Part shown: positions 10,762 to 25,700 of the stretch, piece by piece
How positions within the stretch are numbered: the first letter of the stretch is position 1
Layout of the letters: each line of letters opens with the position of its first letter
NCBI GenBank assembly: GCA_039566865.1
Contig: CM076961.1
Coordinates: forward strand, 6,533,501 to 6,597,500
Reading direction: 5' to 3'
DNA from: Aurelia coerulea
Lineage: Eukaryota > Cnidaria > Scyphozoa > Semaeostomeae > Ulmaridae
Length of the DNA stretch: 64,000 nt
Notes under the pieces: model-generated
Told to the model about the DNA's origin: nothing
Seen by the model: only the letters and a program-made list of their open reading frames with translations
Database searches by the model: none
Translations under genes and position numbers: made by a program

Positions 10762-13700
10762 ATCATTTAATTACCTCAAATCAATCTAGTTCTGCTTTTT
10801 AAACGACATTTGTTATATATACTTATGTGATTCTAATACCTCCTCAAAATGGTTTAAATGTGTTAGCTGAAGGATTCAGTTCGGGATCCCATCTGCCTCA
10901 AGCGTTGCATAGATTCAGAATTCGGTTGTTTCAGACAGTAATGTACCAACTTTAGGTATTTCATGTCCTTACTGCAATACTCTATGAGAATAACATCGTG
11001 ATTTGACTTATGCCAAAGAGAATTAGATCTATTTTAGGAGCCTGAATTCTCCTTTCATAAACATAAGCCAATTAAAAATGTTGAATAGTTCCTCACGTTG
11101 TATGTTTCTCCTTACAAATACTTCCAACAAATGTTGTACGTCACAGTATAGCTCGATACCTTTAAAGGGTGTCTGAACTAATACTTTTTGGAGTATGATT
11201 CCTGAAAGCTTGAAGAAATTTAAATTATGAAGTGCAAAGAAAATAGCATCTTTCAATCAACAATTTTACCATTTCATATGAGATTACCGCAAAAATGACA
11301 ATTTATCGACAATTCACAGTACTAGAATTCTTTAGATCTTAATAATGACTTTCGAATTCTTTACGCAGTTCATATTTTAATACTTTTAGAACTTAAAATT
11401 TTACTCAAAACATCAATCCATTAACCGTCTTGTCACTTTATTTGAAATGGCAACAAACATCAAAACATCATCGACAACTTTCCGTTCTAAATTTCTTTAC
11501 ATGTTGGTAAGCAATTTGGAAATGTTTATTGTATGAGTTACGAATTCAAAAACTTAGTAATGAGCTGCTTTGAATAGCTTTTTGAAATGTTTTTGCTACG
11601 AGTACCCATGTCAAATTTCTCAACTTCATTGTATTTTATAAGAAGCTTTCCTTTCGGCATAAGTATATAACAGAAAGTTTTTGAGGTTGTTTTACAACTT
11701 CAAAATAAAGATTATGCTATTGTTTTGACTAAATTCACAGTTCGGAGAATATAAGACCGTTCGCACAAAGTTCTAAGCTATCTGGATGACTTTTTATCCT
11801 TCCTTATCAATCTCTATTTTGACAAAAGCCACGACAAAACATCTAAATAACGTAATTTTATCTCGCCTGTGATAAACTCCAAGGATCATAAACAAAGAGG
11901 ATCGCCAACTGATATCTGAAGTCAGTCAAAATGGAAGAACCTTGATCCAAATCAAGAAAAGATAGAAGTTAACTCTAGTACAAACTCAGCAAAGTTTTCT
12001 CTATGTTTTCCATGCTGACGTATTCTCTCTTGTATAGCCATGCTATGAGTTATGCTCTCTGATTTATAAGCCCTGTTCACACGACACAAACTAACCCGGG
12101 GCGAACCTGGGTTAGACTAACCCTGGTTCAAACTGCGTCTGTTCACACGGAAAGATCCTCAAAATGTGTGTGAACGCAAAACTGGGGCGAACCTGGGTTA
12201 GTTTTATTCCTGCATGCGCAGTTGGTAAGACAACAAAGTAAGAATTTGAGAAAATGGCGGACAGAAACCAAGATGACAATGCTTTGTGCATGTTTATGTT
12301 TTGCCGGCAAATTTTTGTTTTAAAATGCATGGTTTTGGCATCGCAAGTGTTCATGAAGAGGCGAGCACCAGCACGAAAAAAGCGGCTAGAAAAGAATCGA
12401 GTTTCTGCTCGAAATCGTATGGCTTCGTAGGGGCTTCGTATCTCAAGCGTATCATAAAAAACTTCTTCGTCCTCCCAAATTGATCCTCGGTCTATTTTTT
12501 TTCGATTCATAGCGTATATAATGACCAAATGAATATGTATAAAAGTTTGGAATGAATAAATATCTGTGTGAAGATAACACAACTTCAGTGCTTTCATCCG
12601 ATCCTAATAATGGCGGGCTACAATAATGCGCATGCATGAGATCAAAACTAACCTAGGTTCGCCCCAGGTTTGCGTTCACACGACATTTTCCACAACTAAC
12701 CCAGGTTCGACACAGGGCGAACCCATCTCCTGAGGTGGGATTGTTTAACCCGGGACGAACCCAGGTTAGTTGCGTTAACACTACAAAAATCTAACCTAGG
12801 TTAGTTTAACCCAGGTTCGCCCCGGGTTAGTTTGTGTTGTGTGAACAGGGCTATGGATACGAACATAGCCACTAGTTATATCTTGAGCTAATAAGATACC
12901 AGGAACCTCTTCTAAATCAACAGCAGACAGAGGAAAACTCTAGTACAAGCTTTGCAAAGTTTTGTCTAAGTTGTGCTGCCTATGTTTTTTCTGATGCACA
13001 TCAATTTATAAGTAATGTTTCCTGATGTATAGATACGAACACAGCCACCAGTTGTATCTTAAACAAATCAAATCAGGGAATCTTTTCGAAATCAACAGCA
13101 GATAGAAGTTTGGGTGTTAATTAGACAAGCATTCCAAGTTGTTATTGAAATTCTCATACTCGTTCATGTAGTGCGAGGAACAGCTTTATTAAAAACAATG
13201 AACTCACGTTATTGATCTAATAAATGAAGCCTGCCATGTCTAGCTTTTGACACTCGATTCCCAATTCTTCATTAGATTCATAACCAAAATTGTTAACACA
13301 ATAAACAAGAGAGTACAGGAGATGCTGATCCTGGCGATTCTTGTTGACAGAAATTACAAGATTTATATGAGATTCACAATTTTCATGATAAATGTATGCA
13401 TAAGAATGTAATGTAGGCTAATCTCACCCGTAAGTATTGAACTAAGCTCAAGCTTAGAAACCAAATCTCATGTAGCCTTGATGGTAGTTGTTTTAACTCA
13501 ATGAAAGCTATTTCAAAAAGAGATTCACAGAAATGCCTGAGAATCTTGAGGGCTTGAATCTTAAGAATAAACTTTAAAGCAAGGGAGGATAGAGTCACGC
13601 ACCTTGCTCGAGGCTCGGAAATTCGGCAAAAATTTGCTGTATTTGAAAATCAAGCAAAATGTTTGCAGACCATGCATTTGTTCTAGATTTGTTTGTATGG

Positions 13701-16700
13701 TGTTGGCCATGTTTCAAACGAAGTGTACCTTTGTCTCACATGAACTAAACCCTGGAAACGTTAATGATGAGACGGAAGCCCGATTTTGGTATGAGTGGCA
13801 GATTATTTGCCTGAAAATGAATCGATTCATATCTGATGTACTTATGTTTTATGCAAATAAATTTAAGCTGTGGTTTCATTTGAAATAGAGTTATCTTGAT
13901 GTTGTCCTAATGGTGGTAGATTCTAGCGCCTCTGCTTTTCTCATCAACCTTGGTCTGTGTTTTTCGTCAAAGTTGAGGAAGATAGCTACTAGTCTCGCAT
14001 TAAATATGCCGCTATTTCGGCTTTTTAGATGAATCCTAGCACATCACATAAGCTTCTTATGCCGTCTTAGTAACCTTAGAGAATTAAAATGCTCATAAAA
14101 ATTCAAGAAGTCATGCTGTTGCATAATCCAATCCACATTAAAGTTGGATATTCGTCTTTTGTTCTGAAAGCTGAGAGAACAAGGTGCGCGAGCAGAATTT
14201 TTAAAGTCATTGTTATAAGCTACATGTATCTATTTGCAGAGAGGTAGTAAGGACTTTTGGACAGGATTGAGCTAAAATGCTTCTCAATCGAGGAGAATTA
14301 TTAATAAACTTCAAATCAAAATGCTTAATCATAACCACTTCAGTCATGCACGATGAATCCCCTTCCGATGTCATTTGCTCGTTAGATATTACTCAAGGGA
14401 TAATCACAGACAAATCTAGTCAGAGATTCAGTAAACAAAAGGCGCAATGGAAATCTTAGTGTTTCAACTCACCTCACACTCCTTCTCATATATAATTTTA
14501 ATGTTCAACATTCTGAAGGATCTACCGAAATGCTTAGTGTTTATGATGATGATAGCTGCTGTTCAAAGCACTTTGACTTTTCATCTAGAATTCTAGGGCT
14601 GTTTTACTGATTTCAAAATAACAGTTCTTTTGCAAATTAAATTTTACCTACATTTCCAATGTCCTGATATAGACTACTGTACCATTGAAGGGGGCCTTAC
14701 CATTGGAAGAAGTCAAGCATCAATTTAGTATTTTGCGCTTTGTATTCTTTATTTCAGTGCTGACTAGTCCCAATTACTAGGGAATTTTCAGAGTAACTCC
14801 AATGTCCGGATAAATAAACACCAAATCTCACAAAAAATCGTCCACCTCTAAGCTATCATCGAAATTATCTGAATTACAAGAAAGTAGTTTTTTCGCCATG
14901 AACTTCAAATTGTGTTGTTGACAACACATTCTATCTTCATTTCAAGACTTACAACATACTTGGTACACCAAACGAATCTGTTCGCAGCGCCATAAACATG
15001 CAGTAATAAAGTTGCTCCATGCAAACTCAAAGAACTCTGATCCTGCTTAAATTGACGAGTGATTTGAGAAAGTGAATGTCATTTAATAGGTGAAACAAGA
15101 CAGGGAAATAATCAATAAAGTTAAACAATTATATTGAATCATTGCTCAGTCATTGTCTCTATTGGTGAAAGAAGTATTCCGCGTAAGGAAGGACCGATCA
15201 GTAATATAGTCTAATCATCTTTCAAACTTCATAACGAAAATTTGCAACAATGGTAGAGTTTAGTCTGAGATTTAGGAGTTCCTTTGAAATGAATCAATAA
15301 TGATAATAATATAAATGATAAATGACAGTAATAACAATAATGAGCTGCAAAAACATTGAGAAAGGTTCTCGAAATCTGAGGCCAGTTGTGCTAGCTTGCT
15401 TTCGGGAAGAACTTACCAGGAACTTTTTCCTGAGATAAAAATAACATAATAATTTACGAATATTTAAACAGGATAACCTATCAACATTTAGAAAGATTTT
15501 AGCCATTAGGGTCCTGCTAGTTTGATAATTTCATGAAAAGAAATGCCCTCTTAAAACTTGAAAAAGTGAAATCAAAACAAAAGTGAAACCTAGATACTTA
15601 CATAATTAATTTTATTAAAATGACTATCTAAAAGCTGTCTAAAAAGAAGTCCAGATCCAGATTCAATTTTCCTTGCCTGTAGAGGCAAATTGTTGAATTC
15701 TTTCGCAACCAACAAATAAAATCCCTTTCGTCCAAATTCTGTTTTCATTAGTCTTTATTGATATTTCTCATTCCTTATCCTTGTGTTCTTTCCGTCTGTA
15801 TTCTTAGTGAAGTATTCTTTTGATCACATGACAGAAATTTCATTTTAGATTATCAAAGATCAAAGTACAAGCTCTTTTCTTAGCTTAGTTACTGCATCAA
15901 ATTTAGGTATACGTAGGTCAGCACGTTATTTGAATTTATAACAACTCCGGTTCTGCGCTCAATACTTTCACTTCTGCTCTTGTACAACTGAGACCGAGCC
16001 AGTACCCAAAATTGGCATTGATGCCCGGGGGGGGGGGCACTCGGTACCTGATGTGTTATCATGCGCGTACAAAAAAACGCGGGAAAGTGTGCCTTTCTTC
16101 CAAGTAAGGATGGGCCCGCGCGGGCCCGTCTTTAGGGGTGCCAAATCGACCATAATTTGTAAAAAAGGGTGTCTCATTTTGCATTTGATAAGTTCCTAAA
16201 CTCCTGTGCAATGATATTCTAATCAAAAATTTCTAAAATAGTATTTGTAACGAGTCAAGTAACTTGAAAAAGCCGACCAGCACAAGATGGGGTAGGAATT
16301 CGGGAGCAGTTTCTTCCTCTTCTACACTGGGTACCAGGCTCTATGAAATAGCATCTGTAGCATCATTTTAACATTATTAACATCATGGCAGTACAGTGGC
16401 ATGGCCACGGGGGGTATGGGTATAGGGTATGGGGGTCATTGCCCCACCACTTTTTTCGAAAGATGATTTTCGAGATTCCTTTAAAACCGAAGAGAAAATG
16501 GCTTGGCATTAAATGTCAAAGCTTCCATTGTAGCACTGGCAAAAATGGAATCAGGGGATGCATGCTATACCAAAGTAAAGGATGCATCTTCAAATAACTA
16601 CCAAGGTTTACTTGCCACTAATGGCAAGCATGTTGTTGGGAGATGCTTTCTAAGCCAAAGTAAAAGATGTTTCAACAAAAATTTTCCTCGTGCTCTACTT

Positions 16701-19700
16701 ATATTGGACAACTGATAAAAAACTATCAAAGTTACCTTGTCGCTATTGGTAAGCATGATATTGGGAGATTCATTCTCAGCCAAAGTAAAGGGCGTGTTCC
16801 AAAAAATTCCTCAGGGCTTCGCCGCCAGATCCTCTCATTTAAATACCCCCACTTAATTTACCTTGGCCAAGCCACTGTGGTAGCATCTATAAAATTATAT
16901 TTTAGAGAGTCTGGTACCCATGGTACTCCTCTTCAAATCACACCGGCAATATTAGCAATTTCAATAACTGGCTTGTCAGCGATTAGGGTACCTGAAATTG
17001 AGAAGCTCTATTCTGACGCGGGAAAGGGTATGTTCTGAAGAAATTTTTCCGCTATTAGGGTATGTATTTCGCTAAAACAGGTCAGTGTTTAGGGTGCATA
17101 TGTTAAACCTTTATACGAGCATGATACTATAGGAAACTATAGAAGTGCCCCCCCCCCCGGGCATTGATCTCTAGACCAGGTGAGTCAAGATTCGATGTAT
17201 TTCAAAATGTTGCTAGCAATTCAGAGATAAAGCACTCTTATGAAATCACTTGTAACTGGGGAATATATTACTTTTTTATAAACATATTCCAATAGAGTTT
17301 TACAATGCATATTACGAGCTACACTACATGCAAAATTACTCTTCAATGCTCCTAGGACGTTACCCCAGGGAGCTAAAGGCTGTGTCCACCCCGAGGCCAT
17401 AACATAAATATATATAACGATGCATGACACTTGCTACCAAACAAATTAAAAATCCTGGTGACTTATGAAGGGATAGGGTAAAGGACTTCAGGGCTTCACC
17501 CGAATACCAGTGCATTCAAGTACAGTGCAAGTCCATCTGGATAGAATGTCTGTGGTTACATGCATGGAAACTATCCTGTGTTTTAGCTGCCTATCAGATC
17601 TCTTAAACTAATTGTCGATATCTGTCATGTCATCTAAAATAAGAATTTTGAATTCACAAAGTGTTTGCAAGTCCATGGAAAATTCGGGCAGTGTGCTCCA
17701 ACCAATTTCAAATTGAATGAACTCAGAAATCAAAACAAAGCTGCATATTTTGCTTTGCTTTCAAACAACCACGATAGAAGCCAGCAACATACGGAGGCAG
17801 TATCTAAAATCAGAACTAAACGAAAGATATGTCAATTCAGATGATTATTAATTTTGCAAGCATGTAAACAGTCAGGGTCATATGTCCCAAGGTGCAACTA
17901 ATTTGCAATTAAGCGAATTCAGAAATCAATATCAAATTCCATATTTGTTTTGAACTCCAACAGTTTTGCAATTCAATCAAATATTAGAGCAAGGTTTGTC
18001 CAAAGACAACTTTTTAATAAAATGAACCCAGGAATCAGAAACCATTCAACAAAATCATAGCTTTGTTTTAAACTGGCATGATTAACAAGTCCGTAAGATG
18101 TCAGAACATTCTATGCTCAAGCAACATCTTAAAATCAACCCAATTCAGATATTATGACCAAATTATTGCTATGTTCTAAATGGACATTTGGAGCAAGTTA
18201 GGAAGGACAACATGAACTACAAGAACATCTCAAAATCAAGGAATTCTGAAATCAAAACCATAGTTTATATTTTTCTTTTTGTACAAACAGCTATTAAAGT
18301 CAAGTAAATAAGATATGAGTTGATATGTCTTCAAGGATCACTGCACAATCAATTGAGCACAGAAATCAGAATCAAATTGTTTATTTGTTCAGAACTACGA
18401 GTGCTTTTAATAGCTACGAGAAGTCAGGCCCATGTGTATTTACTGAGGAAAACCTCATATTATGCCCATGGCATTCAAGAAACTATCGTTCTAAGCACGG
18501 ATTTGGAGTGGTTAAAGGAAATCTAAGAGGATTAAAAACTAATTTATGCAAGTCTGTCGAGAAAGCACTCTCTTGTGATGAGAGCACATCTGGCTCAGAG
18601 ATGGGTCTATCATTTATGCATAAACCATCCGTTTAACAGTGCCATTCTCCTGTGAAATCTTTCCTACACTATTCAAGCAAGAATTGAAAGATCTTGTTTG
18701 CTTATGACGGACCATAGCTCAATGGTTGACTTATCTCGTCAACTGACACAGGTATAAGCGATCTCTAAAATTTGGATGATAGTATAATATTTGGAATGTG
18801 TTACCTGGGTTGAAAAACATGATCAAAACATTAGAAAAATATAAGTGAATAAGTGTGTTCACAACCTGTTACAGCTTTCCATCTTAGAATTCCCGTGTAT
18901 TTTCCAGGGTGAAACTGACGTATCATCAGCCAATTCACCTTGAGAGGAGTCTTTCAAGGATAGATAAATTCTGCTAAGGTTTTTGTACACCCATTTCAAG
19001 TCAGGTGATCAATCTTTTGATAAAACGTCTTTTAATTTCTCTAACATATTTCGTGCAATGCTAAATTGTGTCATGAATGAAAAAGTACCGGGTGTCCTAA
19101 AAACTGTACTTCCGTTTGAAAAATCATCAACATTGGATTACACAGCCGATCTTCGATCTTCTTTTTGTAAAGTAGATCAAGGACCAAATTATTATCCAAT
19201 GTATAGTTATTCCTGTAATTGGTTTCAAAATTAGTGAACTTAGCTCTTTTTAGGGCGACCTGGTTTTGACTCAAACTACAAAAAAGCATTGATGATTGCC
19301 AGACCAATTTCATTGTGCATTTAAAGCTTCTAGTTTGGTCTTAAATTACAGAAAGAAATGTGCATTCTCACTGGAGACTTCAATAATGATAAAATATATG
19401 AGAATCATGACTCTTACGCAAGATTTAGATTTTAGGTTTTAGGTTTTAATCTTTCAGACGGACAATATTAGGAGCAGTAAATTGTAAAGCGCTGCTGAGT
19501 ACATTACTATGGGGGCGCTATAAAAATATTGTATTATTATTGTTATTACTATTTAATTATTAAGATTGAGTCTTTTGCTTCAAAACTATAGCTCAAAATA
19601 TAGTTTTTCAACGTATAATTTCTCTACTTTTCTGTGTCACAAGCAAACATTTTATCATCTTTGTTAAACAACTCAAAAACAATTTTTTATCAAAGGTTTG

Positions 19701-22700
19701 ATAATCAATTTTTGGTTATTTTTCAAACAGGAGTACTTTTCCATGGGACACCCGGTAGAAAAAAACTGAAATTTGCAAAGACTATGATCACGTATTTCAT
19801 TTCATATTTTAAACATATTTATACAGGGTACAAAATTCAATAAATATTGTTTTACAATTTGGCCCTGTCAAAAGTAAAGTTCCTAATATAATACATATAA
19901 GCAAAATTAGATAAAAATTTACACCTGAATACAAAAATATCTGTAAAAAATTAAAGATGTTCGTACCCCAACTGTCTCAACCTTGATTTAAAAGAGTAGA
20001 CCGAGGGAGCCTCTTTGATATTGTCGTTAAGCATGTTCCACACTTTTGTACCGCGGTAAGAGAATGCCTTTTGGCCACTTACTGTTCTCATTAACGGTAC
20101 TGCAAGATCATTGTTAGTGTTTCTTAGCTCACGAGTGTGGAAATCTGATAGTCTTACGAAAAGATCACTGATGTACTGTGGTGCTAGTAGATCGTTTAAA
20201 GATTTGTACATCATAGTAGATGTTTCTTTCAAAATCATTTCTTTGATGGACAACCAGCCTAGTTCTTTGCGTAACGGCACAGATGGTGCATCATAAGGAC
20301 TACCCGAAACGATTCGGGCGGCCCTGTTTTGCAGCTTTTGTAGAGACTCTATTCTAGTAATACCACTACAGCCCCAAACGGAGCAGCAATAGTTTAGATG
20401 TGGTTCTACAATACTACGATAAATGTCCTTCAATGTCTCCATAGATACGAAGTTTTTACAGTATTTCAAAAGGCCAATTGCTCGAGAAACTTTCCCTTTT
20501 ATACTCTCAATTTGGCACCTCCACGTTAGACTGTTGTCTATTTGGAGACCAAGGTATTTTACTTTGCTCACTAAATCAATGTCAGTGCCACCAACGTTAA
20601 ACACAGGTAACAAAGCAGGCTGCACTGCCATTTTATTTACATTTTGCATTGACCCAACTATCATAGCCTGTGTTTTGACGACGTTCAAGGATAGCTTATT
20701 ACCTTGAAGCCATTTCTCGCCGATATCAACAAGTTCGGCGTTTAACACCATGTGCATTTCTTCCAAGTTTTTGGAGGAATAGGAAATCATGGTATCATCA
20801 GCATACATGTTTGCCTCGGCCTTCTTCAGTGCAAAGGGAAGATCATTTATATAAGGCAGAAAAAGAAGTGGTCCCAAACAGGAACCTTGCGGCACTCCGA
20901 CATCAATATCTTTGATGTCAGAAGAGACGCCATTTACTTTGCAAAACTGCTTTCTGTTATTCAAATACGACCGGAACCAATCATGTTCCAAGCCATTGAT
21001 ACCATAGAAATTCAACTTATCGAGAAGAATACCATGATCAACGGTATCAAACGCCTTCTTAAGGTCAATGAAGATCATAGCTGTAAATTTCCCTTTATCA
21101 ATGTTGACGAACCAGTCATTCGTGCATTTTAGAAGGCAAGTGACAACAGAGTGTAAAGAGCGAAAGCCGGACTGTTGTAAGCATATGAGCTTGTTATCGT
21201 CCAGATATCTATATAATTGGTCGTACACGAGTTTTTCAAATAATCTAGAAACAGCTGGTAGAACAGATATTGGCCTGTAGTTTGATCTTTCATCAGATGG
21301 GCCCTCCTTAAATGTAAACGTAACATGAAATGGGTAAAACAAACCTTGACCGACTAGGTCTATTTTTAACTTGAACACTCCCATTTTTCATTTTTGCCTC
21401 AAATCCATTGCATTTGATGGACAGCATTTTGGATAAATCATATCATGTTTCGTTAAAATTAGAGTGGAAGAGTTTATCCCGCAGCTTTTATTTCTATTAA
21501 CCCAATAGTGGTTGGATTATCTGACACGTCCAAATTCAGATAGGGGGGTCGGGTCTCATTCTTCCAATATAACCTTTCACCGATGATTGGTAGAGCAACC
21601 ACATTTTATGTGCTGGTAGCTCTTGGCATGATATTTCTAAAAAGATGAAAATCAATTGAAAATTAGATACAATTATTGCTTACGTCAGCAGTCTTCATGG
21701 TTGGTTAAGAAATCTGAATTGGGAAAAATCAGGAAAAAGGCGATAAAATCAAACTTCGAGCATAATTTCAACCCTAACACAAAAATTACGGTAACATCAA
21801 ATAACACAACTCTGCGAAGGAAATTTGCAAAATATTTAAATGTTGCTACTTTCCTCTTAAAAATTGCTATTAGATAGTTTGCAATCCAGTTCTAAACAGC
21901 TTTTTCCACATATTCATTTTATCAAAATATTTCCAAGAAACTTTCGGAGTACCAGCACAGTAGGTCGATGCAAATAATTCGAATTTTCATTGTCATGAAC
22001 ATTCTCCTAGCAGAGTTATTCGAAAAACGTTTCTTGAAAATCCCCTCAACCAAAATATGGTAAAAAGTTTTTTGATTCATATTGGAATCTGTGATTGCTC
22101 TTCTTCAATAACTTTTTGCTATGATTTTTCGATTGGTAGCGGAGAGAATGTAGTATGGCAATAGGCTTTATGGTAACCTTGGGACATATTTCTGAAATAG
22201 ATTGAATGGAAGCTTCTATCAATAATTCGCCCCCCTGCAAGTTCTGTCTTTGGTATTCACGAGGCCTATCGTATCTTTCCCAAATAAGGGTCGGTCTCAG
22301 CAAACTAAATTTCCACAAATTCAAGTACAATTTCAGAGACACCAGAAACCCACTGTGCCCAACGAATGACGGTATTGAGGACACGGATCACTTTCTGTTG
22401 CTTTGCCCTTCATTTGATATTCAACGACAAAATCTTCTCGCTGGAGTTTCACTTGCATTACGACCATTTGTTGAAATCAACAGACAACAGCCTTTCTAAT
22501 AACGTTCTTTTACAATTTTTTGTTATATAGTGATAAAGACCTTGCAACTGACGTTACTAAAAGTATACTCGAACTGACTTTAGATTTCATCCACAAAAAA
22601 GGTCGGTTTGTTTAGGATAGATACAGCCATACAGCCACCAAGCAGCCACAAAGTCATTTCATTCTTGTTTCCATTTTCGCTTGTTTGTATCATTAAGTAA

Positions 22701-25700
22701 ACATCGTATATATGTAGCCTTTTGTAATTGTATATTTAGATGTAATTTAGTTTAATGCTCTATGTAATGACCCTGGGATAGTCATGGGTTCTTGCTTCCC
22801 TGGTTATCATCTTAGTTATGTAGTTAAGTAAATTGTAAGTATAGTCTTGAGTACCTCGTTTTGTAAATTTCTATATAGAGTAAAACAGAAAAAAAGATGT
22901 TGTTACAAGTTCTAATAAGCCATTACACTAAAGATGGTGGCAAGGAAGTTTTTACCAAGATGCACTGCGTTCTTTTTGAATTCTTATAGAATTGATAAAG
23001 ATTCGTAAATAGAATGCAATTCATCTTGGTAAAAAGTTCTTGGCCGCCATATTTAGTGTAAATTTCTGTTGTGATTAAAGAAATGAAGCAAGTTAGAAAT
23101 GTTTTAACATATGAAGCTGCAGAAACAATAGCCGTGGGCATAGTAATGCCCCACGTAGACTATTGAAATGCAATTTAGATAGGCCTACTATAACACGAAA
23201 TCAATAGACTGCAAAGTGTTAGCTGCCAGAGCTGTACTTAGAAAGAAAGCCCATGAAAGTAGCACAACGTGTCTAAAACAACTTCATTGGTTACCCATAC
23301 ATCTAAGAATTGGACATAAAATTCTAAATCTTGTTTTTAAGGCATTTAAAGGCACAGCTCCTCAATATCTAAAAGACATGCTGAAACTAACTGAAAGTGT
23401 GAGACTATTAAGATCAAACAAGATGTACACGAAAATAGATATTTCTAAAGTAAAGAGAGAATCATTTGCCAACAGATCATTCAGCATGGTGGGACCTCGG
23501 CTGTGAATATTCCTAATCAAATAAAGAAATGCAGTGATATCACAAATAGCTACGAGCTATATTTAAAGAGCAGAACACTTCATTGTGCATTTTGACCAAG
23601 GACGTACTTGGATACAAAAGCTTTATTCAATAATTCGATCATACAGCAACTTCTTCCGTAATGCAATCTAGTTTTACTTTTATGATAATCAATACAACGG
23701 CAAATCGTTTCTCAAACGCTATCTTTCGGCTTTAGTCTTTGGCACGGGTTCGGAAATACAGTCCCGTTCGAAAGACCACTGCTCTTCGGAAATCAAGGCA
23801 TAATGATATTGTTCATGTTTAAATGAATTTTAAATTTTACCTGAGTGAAATCAGCAACATGGAGGATTTCTAAACATAGAGGCTCAATAACTTGCAAATA
23901 CGGCCAAAAATTTCAAGAGACTTCTTGAGATTTTCTGCAACTCCTATGTTTTACATGACACATGTAAAAAGCACTTACAAATCAGAGGCTGACAGACAAG
24001 ACTAATTTCGTTAAAACCATGCCAAAAATCGTGACAAAATTGTCTTCCTCGAAGCAATGGCTTTTACATGCTTTAACATGCATTATCCCTTGCGAATCAT
24101 GAAAGTGTCATTTACATCCCTGGGAGTATAACAGAATAATTCTGTGAGACTTCGTCCTCCAAGAGTATAACACGTACTCATGTTTGTTGAAAGTCATTGC
24201 TTCGCAACAGGAATATTAGGAAATTTGGTCGTCATTTAAGGCCGGTTCGTAAGGTTTCTTAAAGGGGCTCTCTCCAGAAAATCCTTCACAATTTTAGAGT
24301 GGAGTGGCTGACTTCATTCAGGTAAATTTTTAAAAGAATCTCTACATATCCACCATTGAATGATATGTTTTCCAATATTTTCGTTCTCTTATCCAAGGAG
24401 CAGTGGCCTTTCAAATAGGGATTGCTTTTCCCCCTCACCCGATAAAGGATTGGTCCGATTAAATTGTCCCAGTGATACACCGCTCTTGGTGTCCTGTCGC
24501 TCATGCCCAAACATGAGAGTTATAATGAAATACATTAAATGACATTAGCTTGGAAAATAAATTTGCAAATTACTGCAATTTTACAGCATACGTTCCAAAT
24601 CTTTAAAAAAGCCGGTGTAAAATTGAGTGACCTATTTCTTTGAACTGAATGACTTCAAAGAAACTTTAGCTATTTCTCTATAATTCTACCGTTGGACTTT
24701 TCTGAAATTCTAAATAGTTTTAGAATTAGAGTGTTTTTCTTCCTTTTCAAGAATTCAAGAAAAGTTTTCAAAAAAACTTAAAACCATCGTAATTTCTAAA
24801 CCGTTTGACGCAACATGAATTAATTTCGAAGAGAACTATAATTTATGGATGCCTGCAATATGGTATCAAGCAAAAGCCTGTCACTCATCTGGTTTATGAT
24901 TTAGAAACTTGATGACGTCACATCCTAAAATGAGCTGAAATGTAAAATATGCTATAATTTTGAAAAATATTCAAAATTTCTGGAAAGTCCAACGGTAGAA
25001 TTATAGATAAGTATCTGAAGTTTCTTTCAAGCCATTCAATCATAAGAAATAGTTCATTGAATTTTACACCCACCTTTTTACGCTGCGTTAAAGATTTGGA
25101 ACCTATGCTCAATTTTATTACTTTTTTGTGAAAATTATGATACGAAAATTTGGGACTTTGACACAGTCAGAAGTTTCATTGCTACAGACTTCCTTATTTC
25201 AGAGTTTTCAGGGGGAATCTACTAGAGAGGGGCTAACCCTAATACGAAATAGGGTTCATCATTATCACTGAGCAAAAAATTTGCATTTAATCCAACTGTC
25301 ATTGATTAATAAGTTAATTGATTAAGCATATAGTGGTTGGGCCATCTGACACGTCCTATTTTGGTTGGGGGGCAATACAGCCCCCTACTTAACTCTTGAC
25401 TGGAAATAGATAGAGCAACCAGATTTGGTGTACTAATAGCCCCAGACTTGTAATTTATGAGAATAAAAAATAAAATTAGCCGTCATTATTGCTTGCGTCA
25501 GCATTTTTCTTTGTTTGGTCAAGGAAAGTGGCAAAATCAGTCAAAATCAGGAAAAATGCGATACAATTTTATGGGGAGAATAATTTTCATCTAAACATAA
25601 ACATTATCATAGATTACATCAAACAGCACTACCCTGCAAAAAATCTTTTGCAAAATATTGCAATTTTAGTACTTTTTCGCAAAATTAATATTCGAGAATT

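Noticed and set aside
13604..13888. 94-residue frame
   Set aside because: No family resemblance, no splice context and composition like its surroundings.
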